64,000 nucleotides of DNA. Source: an uncultured Dysgonomonas sp. Its GTDB lineage: Bacteria; Bacteroidota; Bacteroidia; Bacteroidales; Dysgonomonadaceae. Below are positions 55,456 through 64,000 of this stretch, in pieces. A program made the translations under genes and the position numbers. Position 1 is the first letter of the stretch, and each line of letters starts with the position of its first letter. Location: contig CALNCC010000146.1 of assembly GCA_937875275.1 (NCBI GenBank), positions 1 to 64,000 of the forward strand, read 5' to 3'. A model generated the notes under the pieces. That model saw only the letters and a program-made list of their open reading frames with translations, did no database searches and was not told the DNA's origin.

Positions 55456-58424
55456 TCTTTTTCGGGTTTTACAACCACTCCCACACCCGTTTTCCCATCT
55501 ATCTTAGCCACAATAGGCTTATCAAATCTGACATGACGCAGCGAATCTGATTCGTATAGTGCAGGCAAAGAGTCGAGATACTGTTCGTCAAAAAAATTCC
55601 CTTCTGCCGATGTGGTATTTATAGAAAAATAACCAACGCCGAAAGAAGTCAGATTGTGGAAGAAATGAGTTCCCTGACTTGGTTCGATGCGGTAATTGTC
55701 AAGTTCGAGTTCGACCAATAGTTTTGCATTGCTGATATGCGACCATTTGATAGGAATGCCAAGCCAATGATCGCTACTGCCCCATCTGCCGGGCCCCACC
55801 AAATAGTAGTTACTATCATTTTCCAAAAATTGACAGTTCAACACTTCTATTTCGTCTACGATCGAAAAATTCAGATTAGGATTATAATTTTTCGTTTTCA
55901 CATATATGATATCATACACATCGTTTGTTATCCCGTGTCCCATAGCCATTTGCGAATAGAGAATTGTTGTATCAGGTTTTATTCCCGACAAATCTTCATC
56001 CAACATCTCTTTGTTCTGTACAATCGGTCTAATTTGTAAGGGGTAGAAATATGCATTTTCGAAACTTCTCAAATTAGCAGCAAATTCGATCTCTACTGCT
56101 CGTCCCATTTCTTTTTCTCCGATCCTCAATATCTCTTTTAAGATTTCGGCTAAAGGGAAAAGATCATGTTCCAAAATCTGAGAGAATGAGATAATTTTAC
56201 GCCCTTTCACCTCTTCGTAATATCCATCATATATCGTCTGCTCGGTGGCATCGTATGTAGAGGCTATTAGTCTTAACGAATCATCCTTCTCGGCATCTTT
56301 AATTTTCAGTTTCAGTATATTATAACCGTCGTTTGTTGTTATCTGATGTTCTGTTTCTGATATGTCGAGAGCATAAAAAAATCGCTGGGTATCCCTTAAC
56401 GCAAATTCTACCGAACTGAGTTGCATAATGTTGCGCGGATGATATGGCGAAAAGCGTAAATTTTCGCCCCCTTCTACAATATATTTACCTAATCCGAAAA
56501 CGATATTAACAATGCCTTCCTCCGGTTTCTCATTTCCCACAGGATAGTAATTGAGCGAACGAGCCACACCGGATATTGTAGGATAGAAACGCTCATCGTT
56601 GTATGACGTACCGATAACTTCCTGCAAAATGATTGCCATTTTTTCCTGATCGATAACATTCTGTGTGGCAAGCATATAGGTTTTACTTTCTTTGTAAAAC
56701 ACTGAAGCATAGACTGCTTTGATAGATGCCGTCATCGAATGCAGGGTCTTATATTTATCCTTCAAATTAGGAATCATATAGGTCGAATACACTCCGGCAA
56801 ACGGCTGATAATGTGAATCTTCCAAGAGGCTCGACGAACGTATGGCGATGGGTCCTTTTATAGATTCGATGAATGCCATAAAATCTTCTAACAAGCGATT
56901 GGGAAGTCTTGCATCTAAAAAGCTACGAAGAATTTCGTCATCGCTCACATCGGAAAGAGCTATGGAATACAAATCATTCGTTTCCATAAATTCATCAAAT
57001 ATGTCGGTACATAAAACGACTGTGCGAGGAATACGAACCAACAGATTTATATGCTCATTCAGTTCCGAGTGCTCTTTCACCAGGTTATCCATGAAAGCTA
57101 TGCTTCGAGCCTTACCCCCTATCGAACCGTCTCCTATACGGGCAAAGTTGGAATATTCGTCATATCTGTCTTTCTCAAAAACGGCTACAACCCCCGAGTT
57201 CTTCAATCTACGATATTTGATGATAGAGTTGTGTATAACATTCCTCGCCTCGTCTGTGCTTTTAAAGTCTGATGCGTCTATCTCTTTCAACACCTCCGCG
57301 ATAGGGAATATTGCTCTCGAATAAAAGAATCGTGAAAAATGGTGCTGCTTCATATGATAAATGAGCGCGTCATCCGGAATCTCATATATATTCTTTTGCA
57401 GATCTTTTAGATTCCTTATTCTGAAAATCTCTTCTTTTGTCTGTGGATTTTTTATAGAGAATACTCCAAATCCAAAATTATTGATTACCTGCCTCTTGAG
57501 ATCCCCGGGAAACGTTTTTGAATTTTTGTCTATGAAGGGAGATTCCAACTTGTCTGCATATTCCTTGTTGTTCTTCTCTGACGACGTGAACACTATTGGC
57601 AGGAATGGATCATGATTTTTTACTTTCTCGGCGAAAGCATATCCCGCAATAGGGTCTTTCACGCCTTCATGCTCATAACTCATGTCGGTAATAATACCCA
57701 ATATATTTTTCCTGTATTTATTGTATACACTTATAGCTTCTTCATAGTTTCTTGCTAAAAGGATTTTGGGCCGTCCACGCATACGCAGCATTTGTTCGTG
57801 TTCGTTCAATGCTTCCTTCGAAAACTCTCTTGACTCTTCTAAAATAATCTTGAATAGAGTTGGCAGTGCCGATGAATAGAAACGGACAGAATCCTCGACA
57901 AGAAGGATGGCTTGCACACCTACACTTTGTGTGTCGGTTTCCACATTCATCTTATCCTCAATCAATTTTATTACCGCCAACAACAAATCGGAGTTGCCCA
58001 ACCAACTGAAAACATAATCGACTGACGATAGATTTTCTTTCGATAATCTTTTCGACACCTCTTTTGAGAAAGGAGTGAGAACCACATAGTATATGTCGGG
58101 ATACATCGTCTTGATGGTTCTTGCTATGGAGAAGTTATCTTTTTCCTCCATATTGGGCATCTGTATTATCAGCTCATAATGATTTGTTTGTAATTCGTTC
58201 ATTATCTCATTCTCTGTTTTTACCATTGTGAAACGAGGGGGATAACGTAGATTTAATGATGTATATTCATTGAATATTTGTTCATCTATCCGTCCGTTAT
58301 CTTCGAGAATGAATGAATCGTATTTGGTTGCAATCAGAAGTATATTATATATGCGCTTGTTCATCAAACTTGCGAACGAAGTATCTTTGAAACGCAAAGC
58401 ATTTATGTCTGTTATCTTTGTCAT
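55452..58424 (-). CDS. Receiver-domain plus PPDK/PEP-synthase-type ATP-grasp protein
   Basis: A 990-residue cytoplasmic protein. The N-terminus has two receiver-like folds: the first (about 25-165) lacks an obvious phospho-acceptor, the second (about 175-330) has ILLVEDS and D247 in GIITDMSYEHEG. The C-terminal two thirds is a PPDK_N ATP/pyruvate-binding domain: GSIGGKARSIAFMDNL (about 430), GPIAIRSSSLLEDSHYQPFAG (about 525), NYYLVGPGRWGSSDHWLGIP near 885 and GTHFFHNLTSFGVGYF. I do not see the phosphohistidine swivel domain with its TxGGxxxHA motif or the C-terminal PEP-binding barrel, so it is probably not a classical dikinase. Function unknown. Confidence 0.8.
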   Translation of the reverse strand: MTKITDINALRFKDTSFASLMNKRIYNILLIATKYDSFILEDNGRIDEQIFNEYTSLNLRYPPRFTMVKTENEIMNELQTNHYELIIQMPNMEEKDNFSIARTIKTMYPDIYYVVLTPFSKEVSKRLSKENLSSVDYVFSWLGNSDLLLAVIKLIEDKMNVETDTQSVGVQAILLVEDSVRFYSSALPTLFKIILEESREFSKEALNEHEQMLRMRGRPKILLARNYEEAISVYNKYRKNILGIITDMSYEHEGVKDPIAGYAFAEKVKNHDPFLPIVFTSSEKNNKEYADKLESPFIDKNSKTFPGDLKRQVINNFGFGVFSIKNPQTKEEIFRIRNLKDLQKNIYEIPDDALIYHMKQHHFSRFFYSRAIFPIAEVLKEIDASDFKSTDEARNVIHNSIIKYRRLKNSGVVAVFEKDRYDEYSNFARIGDGSIGGKARSIAFMDNLVKEHSELNEHINLLVRIPRTVVLCTDIFDEFMETNDLYSIALSDVSDDEILRSFLDARLPNRLLEDFMAFIESIKGPIAIRSSSLLEDSHYQPFAGVYSTYMIPNLKDKYKTLHSMTASIKAVYASVFYKESKTYMLATQNVIDQEKMAIILQEVIGTSYNDERFYPTISGVARSLNYYPVGNEKPEEGIVNIVFGLGKYIVEGGENLRFSPYHPRNIMQLSSVEFALRDTQRFFYALDISETEHQITTNDGYNILKLKIKDAEKDDSLRLIASTYDATEQTIYDGYYEEVKGRKIISFSQILEHDLFPLAEILKEILRIGEKEMGRAVEIEFAANLRSFENAYFYPLQIRPIVQNKEMLDEDLSGIKPDTTILYSQMAMGHGITNDVYDIIYVKTKNYNPNLNFSIVDEIEVLNCQFLENDSNYYLVGPGRWGSSDHWLGIPIKWSHISNAKLLVELELDNYRIEPSQGTHFFHNLTSFGVGYFSINTTSAEGNFFDEQYLDSLPALYESDSLRHVRFDKPIVAKIDGKTGVGVVVKPEKD

Positions 58425-58562
58425 TATTTATGGTTTTTAGCAGAATAAACAAATATACAAAAAGAAGAGAACATTGTAAAAAGCCAGCAAACCTATATTT
58501 ATCAAAAATAAAAACCTTCCTCAAAATTGTATGAAATGCGAGGTTAAGCCTCAAAATTAGGT

Positions 58563-58570
58563 TATCTTTG
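58563..58570 (+). promoter_or_regulatory. -7 promoter element of the BASS transporter gene
   Basis: TATCTTTG, exact consensus, 23 bases before the ATG. Confidence 0.6.
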
Positions 58571-58593
58571 TTGTCAAATATATTCGTTACATT

Positions 58594-59490
58594 ATGGGAC
58601 GGAAAATAAGATCCTATGTTATGCCTATCGCCATGCTGATAGGTATTGTGTTTTATTCGCAGATACACCTCTTGGGGTCGATAACACCTTATCTGGTAGC
58701 TGTTATGCTTTTTATTTCTTATTCGAGCATTGATCCGAGAAAGATCCGCATAAGCAGATTACACCTTATTCTACTTTTCATACAAGTTGCCGGAAGCGCA
58801 CTTATATATTTACTCATCAACCCCTTCTCATCGCTTGTCGCTCAAGCTGCAATGATCTGCCTGCTTGCACCTACGGCAACATCGGCAATTGTCATTACTC
58901 ATATTCTGGGCGGAAATGAAGAGAGCCTGACAACATACAGCCTGCTCAGCAATCTGGTGGTAATTATGGTTGCACCTTTCTATTTTAGCTTTGTCGGATA
59001 CAGACAGGATATATCTTTTTTAGAGTCTTCGTGGTCTATCTTTTATGAAGTATTTTTCATATTACTGTTCCCTTTAATACTGGCTATGTTATTGAAATAT
59101 ATGCTACCAACCGTTCATGGTTATGTAATACGACACAGAGGAGCTTCCTTCTATCTGTGGACTGTGGCTTTGGTTATAGTCTCAGCTAAAACGACTCAAT
59201 TCATTATCGACCAAGGGACAGGCAATTACAAAACAGAAGTGCTGATAGGCATAGTCTCACTGCTGGTATGTGTGATGCAATTTGTTCTCGGCAAACAGAT
59301 CGGACAACGATATAGCGATCGTATAGCCGGCGGACAAGGGTTGGGACAAAAGAATACGGTATTGGCAATATGGATGGCTCAGTCGTTTCTGAATCCGATA
59401 TCATCCATCGGGCCGGGTATGTATATTGTATGGCAGAATGTAATCAATTCGTATCAAGTGTGGAAAAAAAACACAGAAAGAATTGGCTGA
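58594..59490 (+). CDS. Bile acid:sodium symporter (BASS) superfamily transporter
   Basis: A 298-residue inner-membrane protein with about nine helices. Family motifs: MICLLAPTATSAIVITHILGG (first half discontinuous helix) and RIAGGQGLGQKNTVLAIWMAQ with LNPISSIGPGMYIVWQN (second). Substrates in this superfamily range from bile acids to small organic anions, and nothing in the context decides. The gene ends tail to tail, with no gap, against the Nudix-like membrane gene at 59491. Confidence 0.8.
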   Translation: MGRKIRSYVMPIAMLIGIVFYSQIHLLGSITPYLVAVMLFISYSSIDPRKIRISRLHLILLFIQVAGSALIYLLINPFSSLVAQAAMICLLAPTATSAIVITHILGGNEESLTTYSLLSNLVVIMVAPFYFSFVGYRQDISFLESSWSIFYEVFFILLFPLILAMLLKYMLPTVHGYVIRHRGASFYLWTVALVIVSAKTTQFIIDQGTGNYKTEVLIGIVSLLVCVMQFVLGKQIGQRYSDRIAGGQGLGQKNTVLAIWMAQSFLNPISSIGPGMYIVWQNVINSYQVWKKNTERIG

Positions 59491-60615
59491 TTAGCTTTTA
59501 TCCTTTTCAGCGTTCAGCACTACATTTTTCATGTATTCAAATTCCATCTCGAAACATTCTCCGAATATTTCATCTTTAAAATTCTCTTCAATCTGTTTTA
59601 TCGTCCAGAATTTACCGGTCATCCGACCATCTTTTTTTATTGAGTTCATATCCGGCACATTCATAGCGAATAAAAATATCAGTCGTTTTGTTTTTTCATT
59701 TTCGAATGTATACTTTAAAATAAACTTTAGGTCTGCATCATCGTATCCGTTCATCATACGTGTTATACTATTTCTTGCGGCAAGATTGATTTCATGACTG
59801 AAAAGCATATATTTTTCGAATGGGTAGTCTAACTTACCGGCATCAAAAACATCATTTACCGACCTATTCTGCAAATATATCTGATCGCCAGAGATTAAGG
59901 CGACGCGTACAACGGGATGCATAAACTTATTTTTCATATTCAGCGATACCGATTTGGCTATACGTCCCGTAACTTCACCTTTAGGAGTAATGATCGGCAA
60001 CCATTCTTCCTTGCTCAGGCGGGTAAAAATCAGACTACGCTTTACTGCCTCATAAACAATAATGAATATGATAAAGAAAACCGGCACACCTATATAAACA
60101 ACCGTATCGACGGCAGATGTATGCAGAATATTTATATCTGTATTGTTGAAATATTTGTATAACAAGATGAAAAATAGATGAAATGCACTAAGCAATTGTA
60201 TGATTTTTACCATATGATAAAACTCATGCAATACTGTTTTATGAAGCAAACCTTTTTTGTGAGTAAATCGACTTTTAATAAAGGTTTTGTTGATGCTGAT
60301 TATTGAGTATAATGTGAATATTACAATCTCGGCAAAAGCCACAGTTATATATTCAGAATCAACATATCTTTTAGATATTGTCCAGAAAACAAAGGTAGTA
60401 CCAATAGATATCGCCGAAACAACAAATGATATGCTGAATATTTTACTGACAGAAAAGTAGCGATATAAGAAATCTCCGGTTACAGATAACACAAATGGTA
60501 TAGCAAATACAACAATCTCATTGCCTACAGTCTCTATCAATATATAAAAAATAAGTAAGGGCAGCAGCCCCATTGTTGTGCATAAGGAAAATCCTTTTAT
60601 TGTGTTCTTGGGCAT
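59491..60615 (-). CDS. Membrane protein with C-terminal degenerate Nudix-like domain
   Basis: A 374-residue protein with about six helices in the first 190 residues, then a soluble domain of about 170 residues. The latter reads like a Nudix hydrolase of the IDI type: WLPIITPKGEVTGRIAKSVS, HPVVRVALISGDQIYLQNRS, LDYPFEKYMLFSHEINLAAR and a late FWTIKQIEENFK. The catalytic Nudix box (GX5EX7REUXEEXGU) is not present: no Arg-Glu or Glu-Glu pair follows the A/R helix. It may sense or bind a nucleotide or isoprenoid rather than hydrolyse it. That is inference from fold-level similarity. Confidence 0.6.
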   Translation of the reverse strand: MPKNTIKGFSLCTTMGLLPLLIFYILIETVGNEIVVFAIPFVLSVTGDFLYRYFSVSKIFSISFVVSAISIGTTFVFWTISKRYVDSEYITVAFAEIVIFTLYSIISINKTFIKSRFTHKKGLLHKTVLHEFYHMVKIIQLLSAFHLFFILLYKYFNNTDINILHTSAVDTVVYIGVPVFFIIFIIVYEAVKRSLIFTRLSKEEWLPIITPKGEVTGRIAKSVSLNMKNKFMHPVVRVALISGDQIYLQNRSVNDVFDAGKLDYPFEKYMLFSHEINLAARNSITRMMNGYDDADLKFILKYTFENEKTKRLIFLFAMNVPDMNSIKKDGRMTGKFWTIKQIEENFKDEIFGECFEMEFEYMKNVVLNAEKDKS

Positions 60616-60745
60616 AAAATACTTATTTTGTGAACTTGCGTCGTGCTTTTTGTTATTTAAACAAAAATAGGTAGATATTGTTTTTATGCTCGATAGATAA
60701 AAAACAATAAAAGAACGACAGGCAGTAAAGAAAATCCGTATTTTA

Positions 60746-61234
60746 TTATTTTGAGGATTTGAAGGTGAATAGCTTGTTGATTATGAATTGCAACATGGCA
60801 ACAAACAATGTAGCTATAATTTTCGCGAACATATCATTCATCGAAAAGTGTTGTACCAGAAAAGTAAACAAGGATGTACTGACAATGAGCCCGACAGAGG
60901 CGATCCCTGCAAATGACAGAAATCTCTTCAATTTTTTATCCGTAACCTTGAATGTGAAGTAACTATTCAGTATAAAATTATTAGTAATAGCGATAACAGA
61001 AGAAATAATATGCGATATACTTCCGTTTACAGTAGTAGGTTCTACAAACACGCCAATGGCACGAAGTTGATCGCTGATGAAACCAGAGAACGGATACGAA
61101 ACCGATATTATGTGCACCAACAGGTAGAACACGCTAAGTTCGATAAGTAGCCCGACTCCGCCTACCAAGCCGTATTTCAGAAATTCTTTAAAGGCTTTAC
61201 TTTTCAGGATATCTATGATAAAGTTTGTAGTCAT
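60746..61234 (-). CDS. GtrA family membrane protein
   Basis: A 162-residue four-helix membrane protein of the GtrA/DPMS3 family, associated with flipping or delivery of polyprenyl-linked sugars in cell-surface polysaccharide synthesis. Family signs: FLKYGLVGGVGLLIELSVFY at the N-terminus, ITNNFILNSYFTFK in the middle and QFIINKLFTFK at the end. Start at ATG 61234 (MTTNF) rather than 61264. No glycosyltransferase is adjacent, except that DUF6056 proteins, of similar polytopic character, occur elsewhere in the window. Confidence 0.88.
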   Translation of the reverse strand: MTTNFIIDILKSKAFKEFLKYGLVGGVGLLIELSVFYLLVHIISVSYPFSGFISDQLRAIGVFVEPTTVNGSISHIISSVIAITNNFILNSYFTFKVTDKKLKRFLSFAGIASVGLIVSTSLFTFLVQHFSMNDMFAKIIATLFVAMLQFIINKLFTFKSSK

Positions 61235-61261
61235 TAGATGATTTTTGTATTTTATCGGCTT

Positions 61262-61269
61262 CAAAGATA
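61262..61269 (-). promoter_or_regulatory. -7 promoter element of gtrA
   Basis: TATCTTTG on the minus strand, exact consensus, 28 bases before the ATG at 61234. A plus-strand -7 lies at 61290-61297, so divergent promoters sit back to back. Confidence 0.6.
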
Positions 61270-61289
61270 TAAGTTTTGTGTAATACTTC

Positions 61290-61297
61290 TATCTTTG
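61290..61297 (+). promoter_or_regulatory. -7 promoter element facing the bifunctional nuclease gene
   Basis: TATCTTTG, exact consensus, 105 bases before the ATG at 61402, leaving a leader of about 98 bases in which I see no named regulatory structure. Confidence 0.5.
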
Positions 61298-61401
61298 ATA
61301 TATCTTATTTTTAATCGGAGATATCATCAGGGTATCTAAAACATCATTCTCAATAGATCATAATCCACTGGATATGTGGTACAAATCAGACTAAGTGAAA
61401 T

Positions 61402-62016
61402 ATGGATGACAAAGTAAAAGTTTCAGTTTTAGGTTTTTCTTTCAACCAGGCAAGAACAGGTGCATACGGATTGGTGCTTGCCGAAGATGACGGTGTACGC
61501 CGTCTGATGGTTATTGTAGGTACACCCGAAGCGCAGGCAATTGCATTCAAACTACAAAACACGCCTCCTCCTCGCCCTTTGACTCATGATTTGATACAAT
61601 CAATCATGAGTGAATTTAACCTCACCCTGATGGAGGTAAATATTTACAAATATGTAGACGGTATTTTTTATTCAAAATTAGTGATGGAAAATCAGGGACG
61701 CATATCCGAAGTCGAGTCTCGCACATCCGATGCCGTAGGAATAGCCTTGAGAACCAATTCTCCAATTTATACGACAGAGCAGATAATGCAGGAGTTCAGT
61801 GTCGTATTCAAAGAAGGTGAAGGTGAAGGTGAAGCCGAAAATGACAAGAAAAACGCCATTAAGTCGCAAGTCGGTATCCCATTCGATTACACATCGCTAA
61901 GCCCAAGCGAACTATCTGCCATGCTAAAGGATGCACTGAAAGGCGAAAATTACGAACAGGCATCTATTCTCAGAGATGAGATAAATAAAAAGAAGAAGAC
62001 AGACTCCAATAGATAG
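61402..62016 (+). CDS. Bifunctional nuclease family protein with UVR motif
   Basis: A 204-residue protein: an N-terminal bifunctional nuclease (DUF151) domain (about 1-135; ARTGAYGLVLAEDDGVRRL, IVGTPEAQAIAF, ESRTSDAVGIALR), an acidic linker (KEGEGEGEAENDKK) and a C-terminal UvrB/UvrC-type helix pair (LKDALKGENYEQASILRDEI). The family has reported DNase and RNase activity in plants; the bacterial role is uncertain. A 6-bp repeat, GAAGGT three times at 61813-61830, codes the Glu-Gly linker. Confidence 0.92.
   Translation: MDDKVKVSVLGFSFNQARTGAYGLVLAEDDGVRRLMVIVGTPEAQAIAFKLQNTPPPRPLTHDLIQSIMSEFNLTLMEVNIYKYVDGIFYSKLVMENQGRISEVESRTSDAVGIALRTNSPIYTTEQIMQEFSVVFKEGEGEGEAENDKKNAIKSQVGIPFDYTSLSPSELSAMLKDALKGENYEQASILRDEINKKKKTDSNR
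61813..61830 (+). repeat. In-frame GAAGGT microsatellite
   Basis: Three perfect 6-bp units followed by a degenerate GAAGCC, coding Glu-Gly repeats in the linker of the bifunctional nuclease. Slippage would change linker length without breaking the frame. Confidence 0.8.
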
Positions 62017-62077
62017 TAAATGCTCCATAGATCAGAGAATCATCAATAGAAAACCGTGTTGTTCTATGCAAAAATCG

Positions 62078-62085
62078 TATCTTTG
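62078..62085 (+). promoter_or_regulatory. -7 promoter element of mlaE
   Basis: TATCTTTG, exact consensus, 31 bases before the ATG, with TTG at 62059-62061 as a candidate -33 (spacing 16). Confidence 0.6.
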
Positions 62086-62116
62086 CAGGAAAGTATTTTA
62101 CAAAACCAAATAAATA

Positions 62117-62866
62117 ATGTTTCTAACAAGTGCATTAGAAAAAATAGGTCAATATACCTTATTGTTGAGGAAAGTCCTCACGAAACCTCAAAGGTGGAAT
62201 GTATTTATGCGTCAATTTTCTGACGAGATGACCAAATTGGGTATCAACTCGATTTGGATTGTCATTATCATTTCGTTTTTCATCGGAGCCGTTATCGTCG
62301 TTCAGATCAAACTGAATATTGATTCCCCCTTTATGCCAAGGTGGACAGTCGGTTATGTATCCCGAGAAATATTGATATTAGAGTTCTCATCCTCCATCAT
62401 GTGCTTAATATTAGCAGGAAAGGTAGGGTCGAATATCGCCTCTGAAATAGGGACAATGAAAGTTACCGAACAGATTGACGCACTGGAAATTATGGGCGTA
62501 AACTCGGCTAACCACATCATTTTACCTAAGGTGTTAGCTTTGATGGCATTTATCCCGGTACTTACCGTTCTCAGTATCTTCTGCGGAGTGGTAGGTGGCT
62601 ATGCGGTGTGTATATTCGGTGGTGTGATGGATTCGGCAGATTATCAGTATGGTATACAGACGTTCTTCAAGCAATTCTATATTTGGTATGCTATTCTCAA
62701 AACAATCATATTTGCATTTATCATATCTTCGGTTTCGGCCTATTACGGATATTTTGCAAAGGGTGGTTCGCTCGATGTCGGCAAAGCAAGTACCGAGGCT
62801 GTGGTAATGAGTAGCATCCTCATTTTGGTTGCCGATTTGTTAATTACTCAATTGATGATGGGATGA
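62117..62866 (+). CDS. mlaE: MlaE-type lipid ABC transporter permease
   Basis: Permease of the Mla phospholipid transporter, which maintains outer-membrane lipid asymmetry. 249 residues, with the N-terminal amphipathic helix, membrane helices and the MlaE signature GAVIVVQIKLNI, ILAGKVGSNIASEIGTMKVT and EQIDALEIMGVN, then a SAYYGYFAKGGSLDVGKAST loop. It overlaps the ATPase start by ATGA. The substrate-binding MlaD (MCE) gene is not in the window and may lie elsewhere in the genome. Confidence 0.93.
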   Translation: MFLTSALEKIGQYTLLLRKVLTKPQRWNVFMRQFSDEMTKLGINSIWIVIIISFFIGAVIVVQIKLNIDSPFMPRWTVGYVSREILILEFSSSIMCLILAGKVGSNIASEIGTMKVTEQIDALEIMGVNSANHIILPKVLALMAFIPVLTVLSIFCGVVGGYAVCIFGGVMDSADYQYGIQTFFKQFYIWYAILKTIIFAFIISSVSAYYGYFAKGGSLDVGKASTEAVVMSSILILVADLLITQLMMG

Positions 62867-63624
62867 TAGAAATTAAGAATTTATATAAGTCTTTCGACGA
62901 CAGAGATGTTCTGAAAGACATCAATATAACCTTCGAGGAGGGAAAGACAAATTTGATTATTGGTCGAAGCGGTTCAGGGAAAACCGTTCTCCTCAAAAAC
63001 TTGGTTGGTCTTCTCAGACCGTCAAAAGGGAGTATCTTATATGACGGTCGCAATCTGCCTTCGATGTCGACACACGAGGTAAAAGCTTTGAGGCAGGAAA
63101 TGGGAATGATTTTTCAAGGATCAGCCTTATTCGACGCTCAAACCGTAGGCGAGAATGTCGGATTTCCATTGATGATGTTTTCACCGATGTCGAAAAAAGA
63201 ACAACAGAAACGTATCGACTTTTGCTTAGAAATGGAAAACCTGACCGATGCGAAAGACCTGTATCCCTCCGAAATAAGTGGCGGCATGATGAAGCGTGCA
63301 GCTATTGCCAGAGCAATAGCTCTGAATCCCAAATACTTGTTTTGTGATGAGCCCAACTCGGGGCTCGACCCCCAAACATCGCTTGTCATAGACGACCTCA
63401 TACACGACATTACCAGAGAGTATAACATGACTACCGTGATCAATACGCACGACATGAACTCGGTGATGGGTATCGGCGAAAAAATATACTTTATCAAGCA
63501 AGGCGAAGTAGGCTGGCAGGGAACGAGTAAAGATGTTATGTCTTCTGACAACGAAGACTTTAATGACTTTGTATTTGCATCAGACCTATTCAAGAGAGTA
63601 AAAGCAGTAGAGAACAAAATGTAA
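62863..63624 (+). CDS. mlaF: MlaF-type lipid ABC transporter ATPase
   Basis: A 253-residue ABC ATPase paired with MlaE. Walker A GRSGSGKT (about residue 36), Q loop MIFQGSALFDAQT, signature EISGGMMKRAAIARAI, Walker B YLFCDEPNSGLDP, H loop TVINTHD. The FDAQTVGENVGFPL stretch is characteristic of the Mla branch. Translational coupling to mlaE through the ATGA overlap at 62863-62866. Confidence 0.94.
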   Translation: MIEIKNLYKSFDDRDVLKDINITFEEGKTNLIIGRSGSGKTVLLKNLVGLLRPSKGSILYDGRNLPSMSTHEVKALRQEMGMIFQGSALFDAQTVGENVGFPLMMFSPMSKKEQQKRIDFCLEMENLTDAKDLYPSEISGGMMKRAAIARAIALNPKYLFCDEPNSGLDPQTSLVIDDLIHDITREYNMTTVINTHDMNSVMGIGEKIYFIKQGEVGWQGTSKDVMSSDNEDFNDFVFASDLFKRVKAVENKM

Positions 63625-63637
63625 TACAGACAAAGCG

Positions 63638-64000
63638 ATGAAGATAATATCATATAATGTAAATGGTGTACGTGCAGCCGTCAACAAAGGATTGTATCAG
63701 TGGTTGGAAACTGAATCTCCCGACATATTATGTCTGCAAGAGATCAAGGCTTTGGAAGACCAAATAGACGTACTTACCATACAATCATTAGGGTATCACT
63801 ATTATTTTCATCCCGCTAAGAAAAAAGGATATAGCGGTGTCGGTATTCTCAGCAAAAGTAAACCCGACCGTGTTGTTATAGGTATGGAAAATCAGTTATA
63901 CGACGACGAAGGACGGATGATAAGAGCCGACTATGGCGACTTTACCGTAGTGTGCGTATACATACCATCGGGCACAATGGGCGATGTGCGTCAAGACTTT
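63638..64000 (+). CDS. xth: Exodeoxyribonuclease III (partial, runs off the window)
   Basis: N-terminal 121 residues of an AP endonuclease / 3'-5' exonuclease of the ExoIII type, used in base excision repair. Visible motifs: MKIISYNVNGVRAAVNKGL, the metal-binding glutamate in ILCLQEIKA, SGVGILSK and VVCVYIPSG. The remainder, with the catalytic Asp, Asn and His, lies beyond the end. It starts 13 bases after mlaF and is likely in the same transcript. Confidence 0.93.
   Translation, partial: MKIISYNVNGVRAAVNKGLYQWLETESPDILCLQEIKALEDQIDVLTIQSLGYHYYFHPAKKKGYSGVGILSKSKPDRVVIGMENQLYDDEGRMIRADYGDFTVVCVYIPSGTMGDVRQDF

Overview
The window looks like chromosome of a member of the Bacteroidota, most likely order Bacteroidales. 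The support is a 1346-residue hybrid two-component system regulator, secreted carbohydrate-active enzymes of the kind found in polysaccharide-utilisation loci, families largely confined to the phylum (DUF5686, DUF6056, DUF2851, THUMP-like methyltransferase), low GC, and many TAnnTTTG (-7) promoter elements upstream of genes. A Dysgonomonas-like genus would fit but the sequence alone does not prove it.

Layout. 63-6062: three minus-strand secreted proteins (FAD-dependent oxidoreductase, GH105, GH2), divergent from the hybrid regulator at 6185-10225. No SusC/SusD pair is present, so this is a small atypical glycan locus. 10412-14673: ABC-F protein EttA and a frameshifted DUF5686 outer-membrane protein. 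14681-22920: a minus-strand run in transcription order der, smpB, two overlapping DUF6056 membrane proteins, metH. 23037-28746: a lipoprotein, a DUF1080 protein, an alpha/beta-hydrolase-like protein, DUF2851, and a membrane-tethered MutS-type ATPase. 29182-30243: dapA and tRNA-Arg(ACG).

30289-31882 is the only clearly accessory stretch. Directly after the tRNA and its terminator lie an integrase N-terminus remnant, an orphan 102-codon ORF, the decayed 3' end of an IS3-type transposase with a putative element end, and a broken thioredoxin-like gene that runs into that end. This is the trace of a decayed tRNA-targeting element.

31883-39883 (minus): NfeD-like protein, flotillin, small lipoprotein, MscS-type channel, ruvB (with a frameshift), LolC/E-like permease, alkaline phosphatase. 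40029-55455 (plus): TlpA-like thioredoxin, formate/nitrite channel, pheT, GH127, YebC, GxGYxYP protein, a TamB-like protein whose start codon is problematic, and a THUMP-like methyltransferase. 55452-64000: a receiver plus PPDK-type ATP-grasp protein, a BASS transporter, a membrane protein ending in a degenerate Nudix-like domain, GtrA, bifunctional nuclease, MlaE/MlaF lipid transporter, and the start of exodeoxyribonuclease III.

Most of the window is core housekeeping and envelope biology. I found no CRISPR array, recognisable defence system or biosynthetic cluster. The most unusual items are the element graveyard beside tRNA-Arg, the three reading-frame anomalies in otherwise conserved genes (DUF5686, ruvB, tamB), and the receiver/ATP-grasp protein that lacks a phosphohistidine domain.
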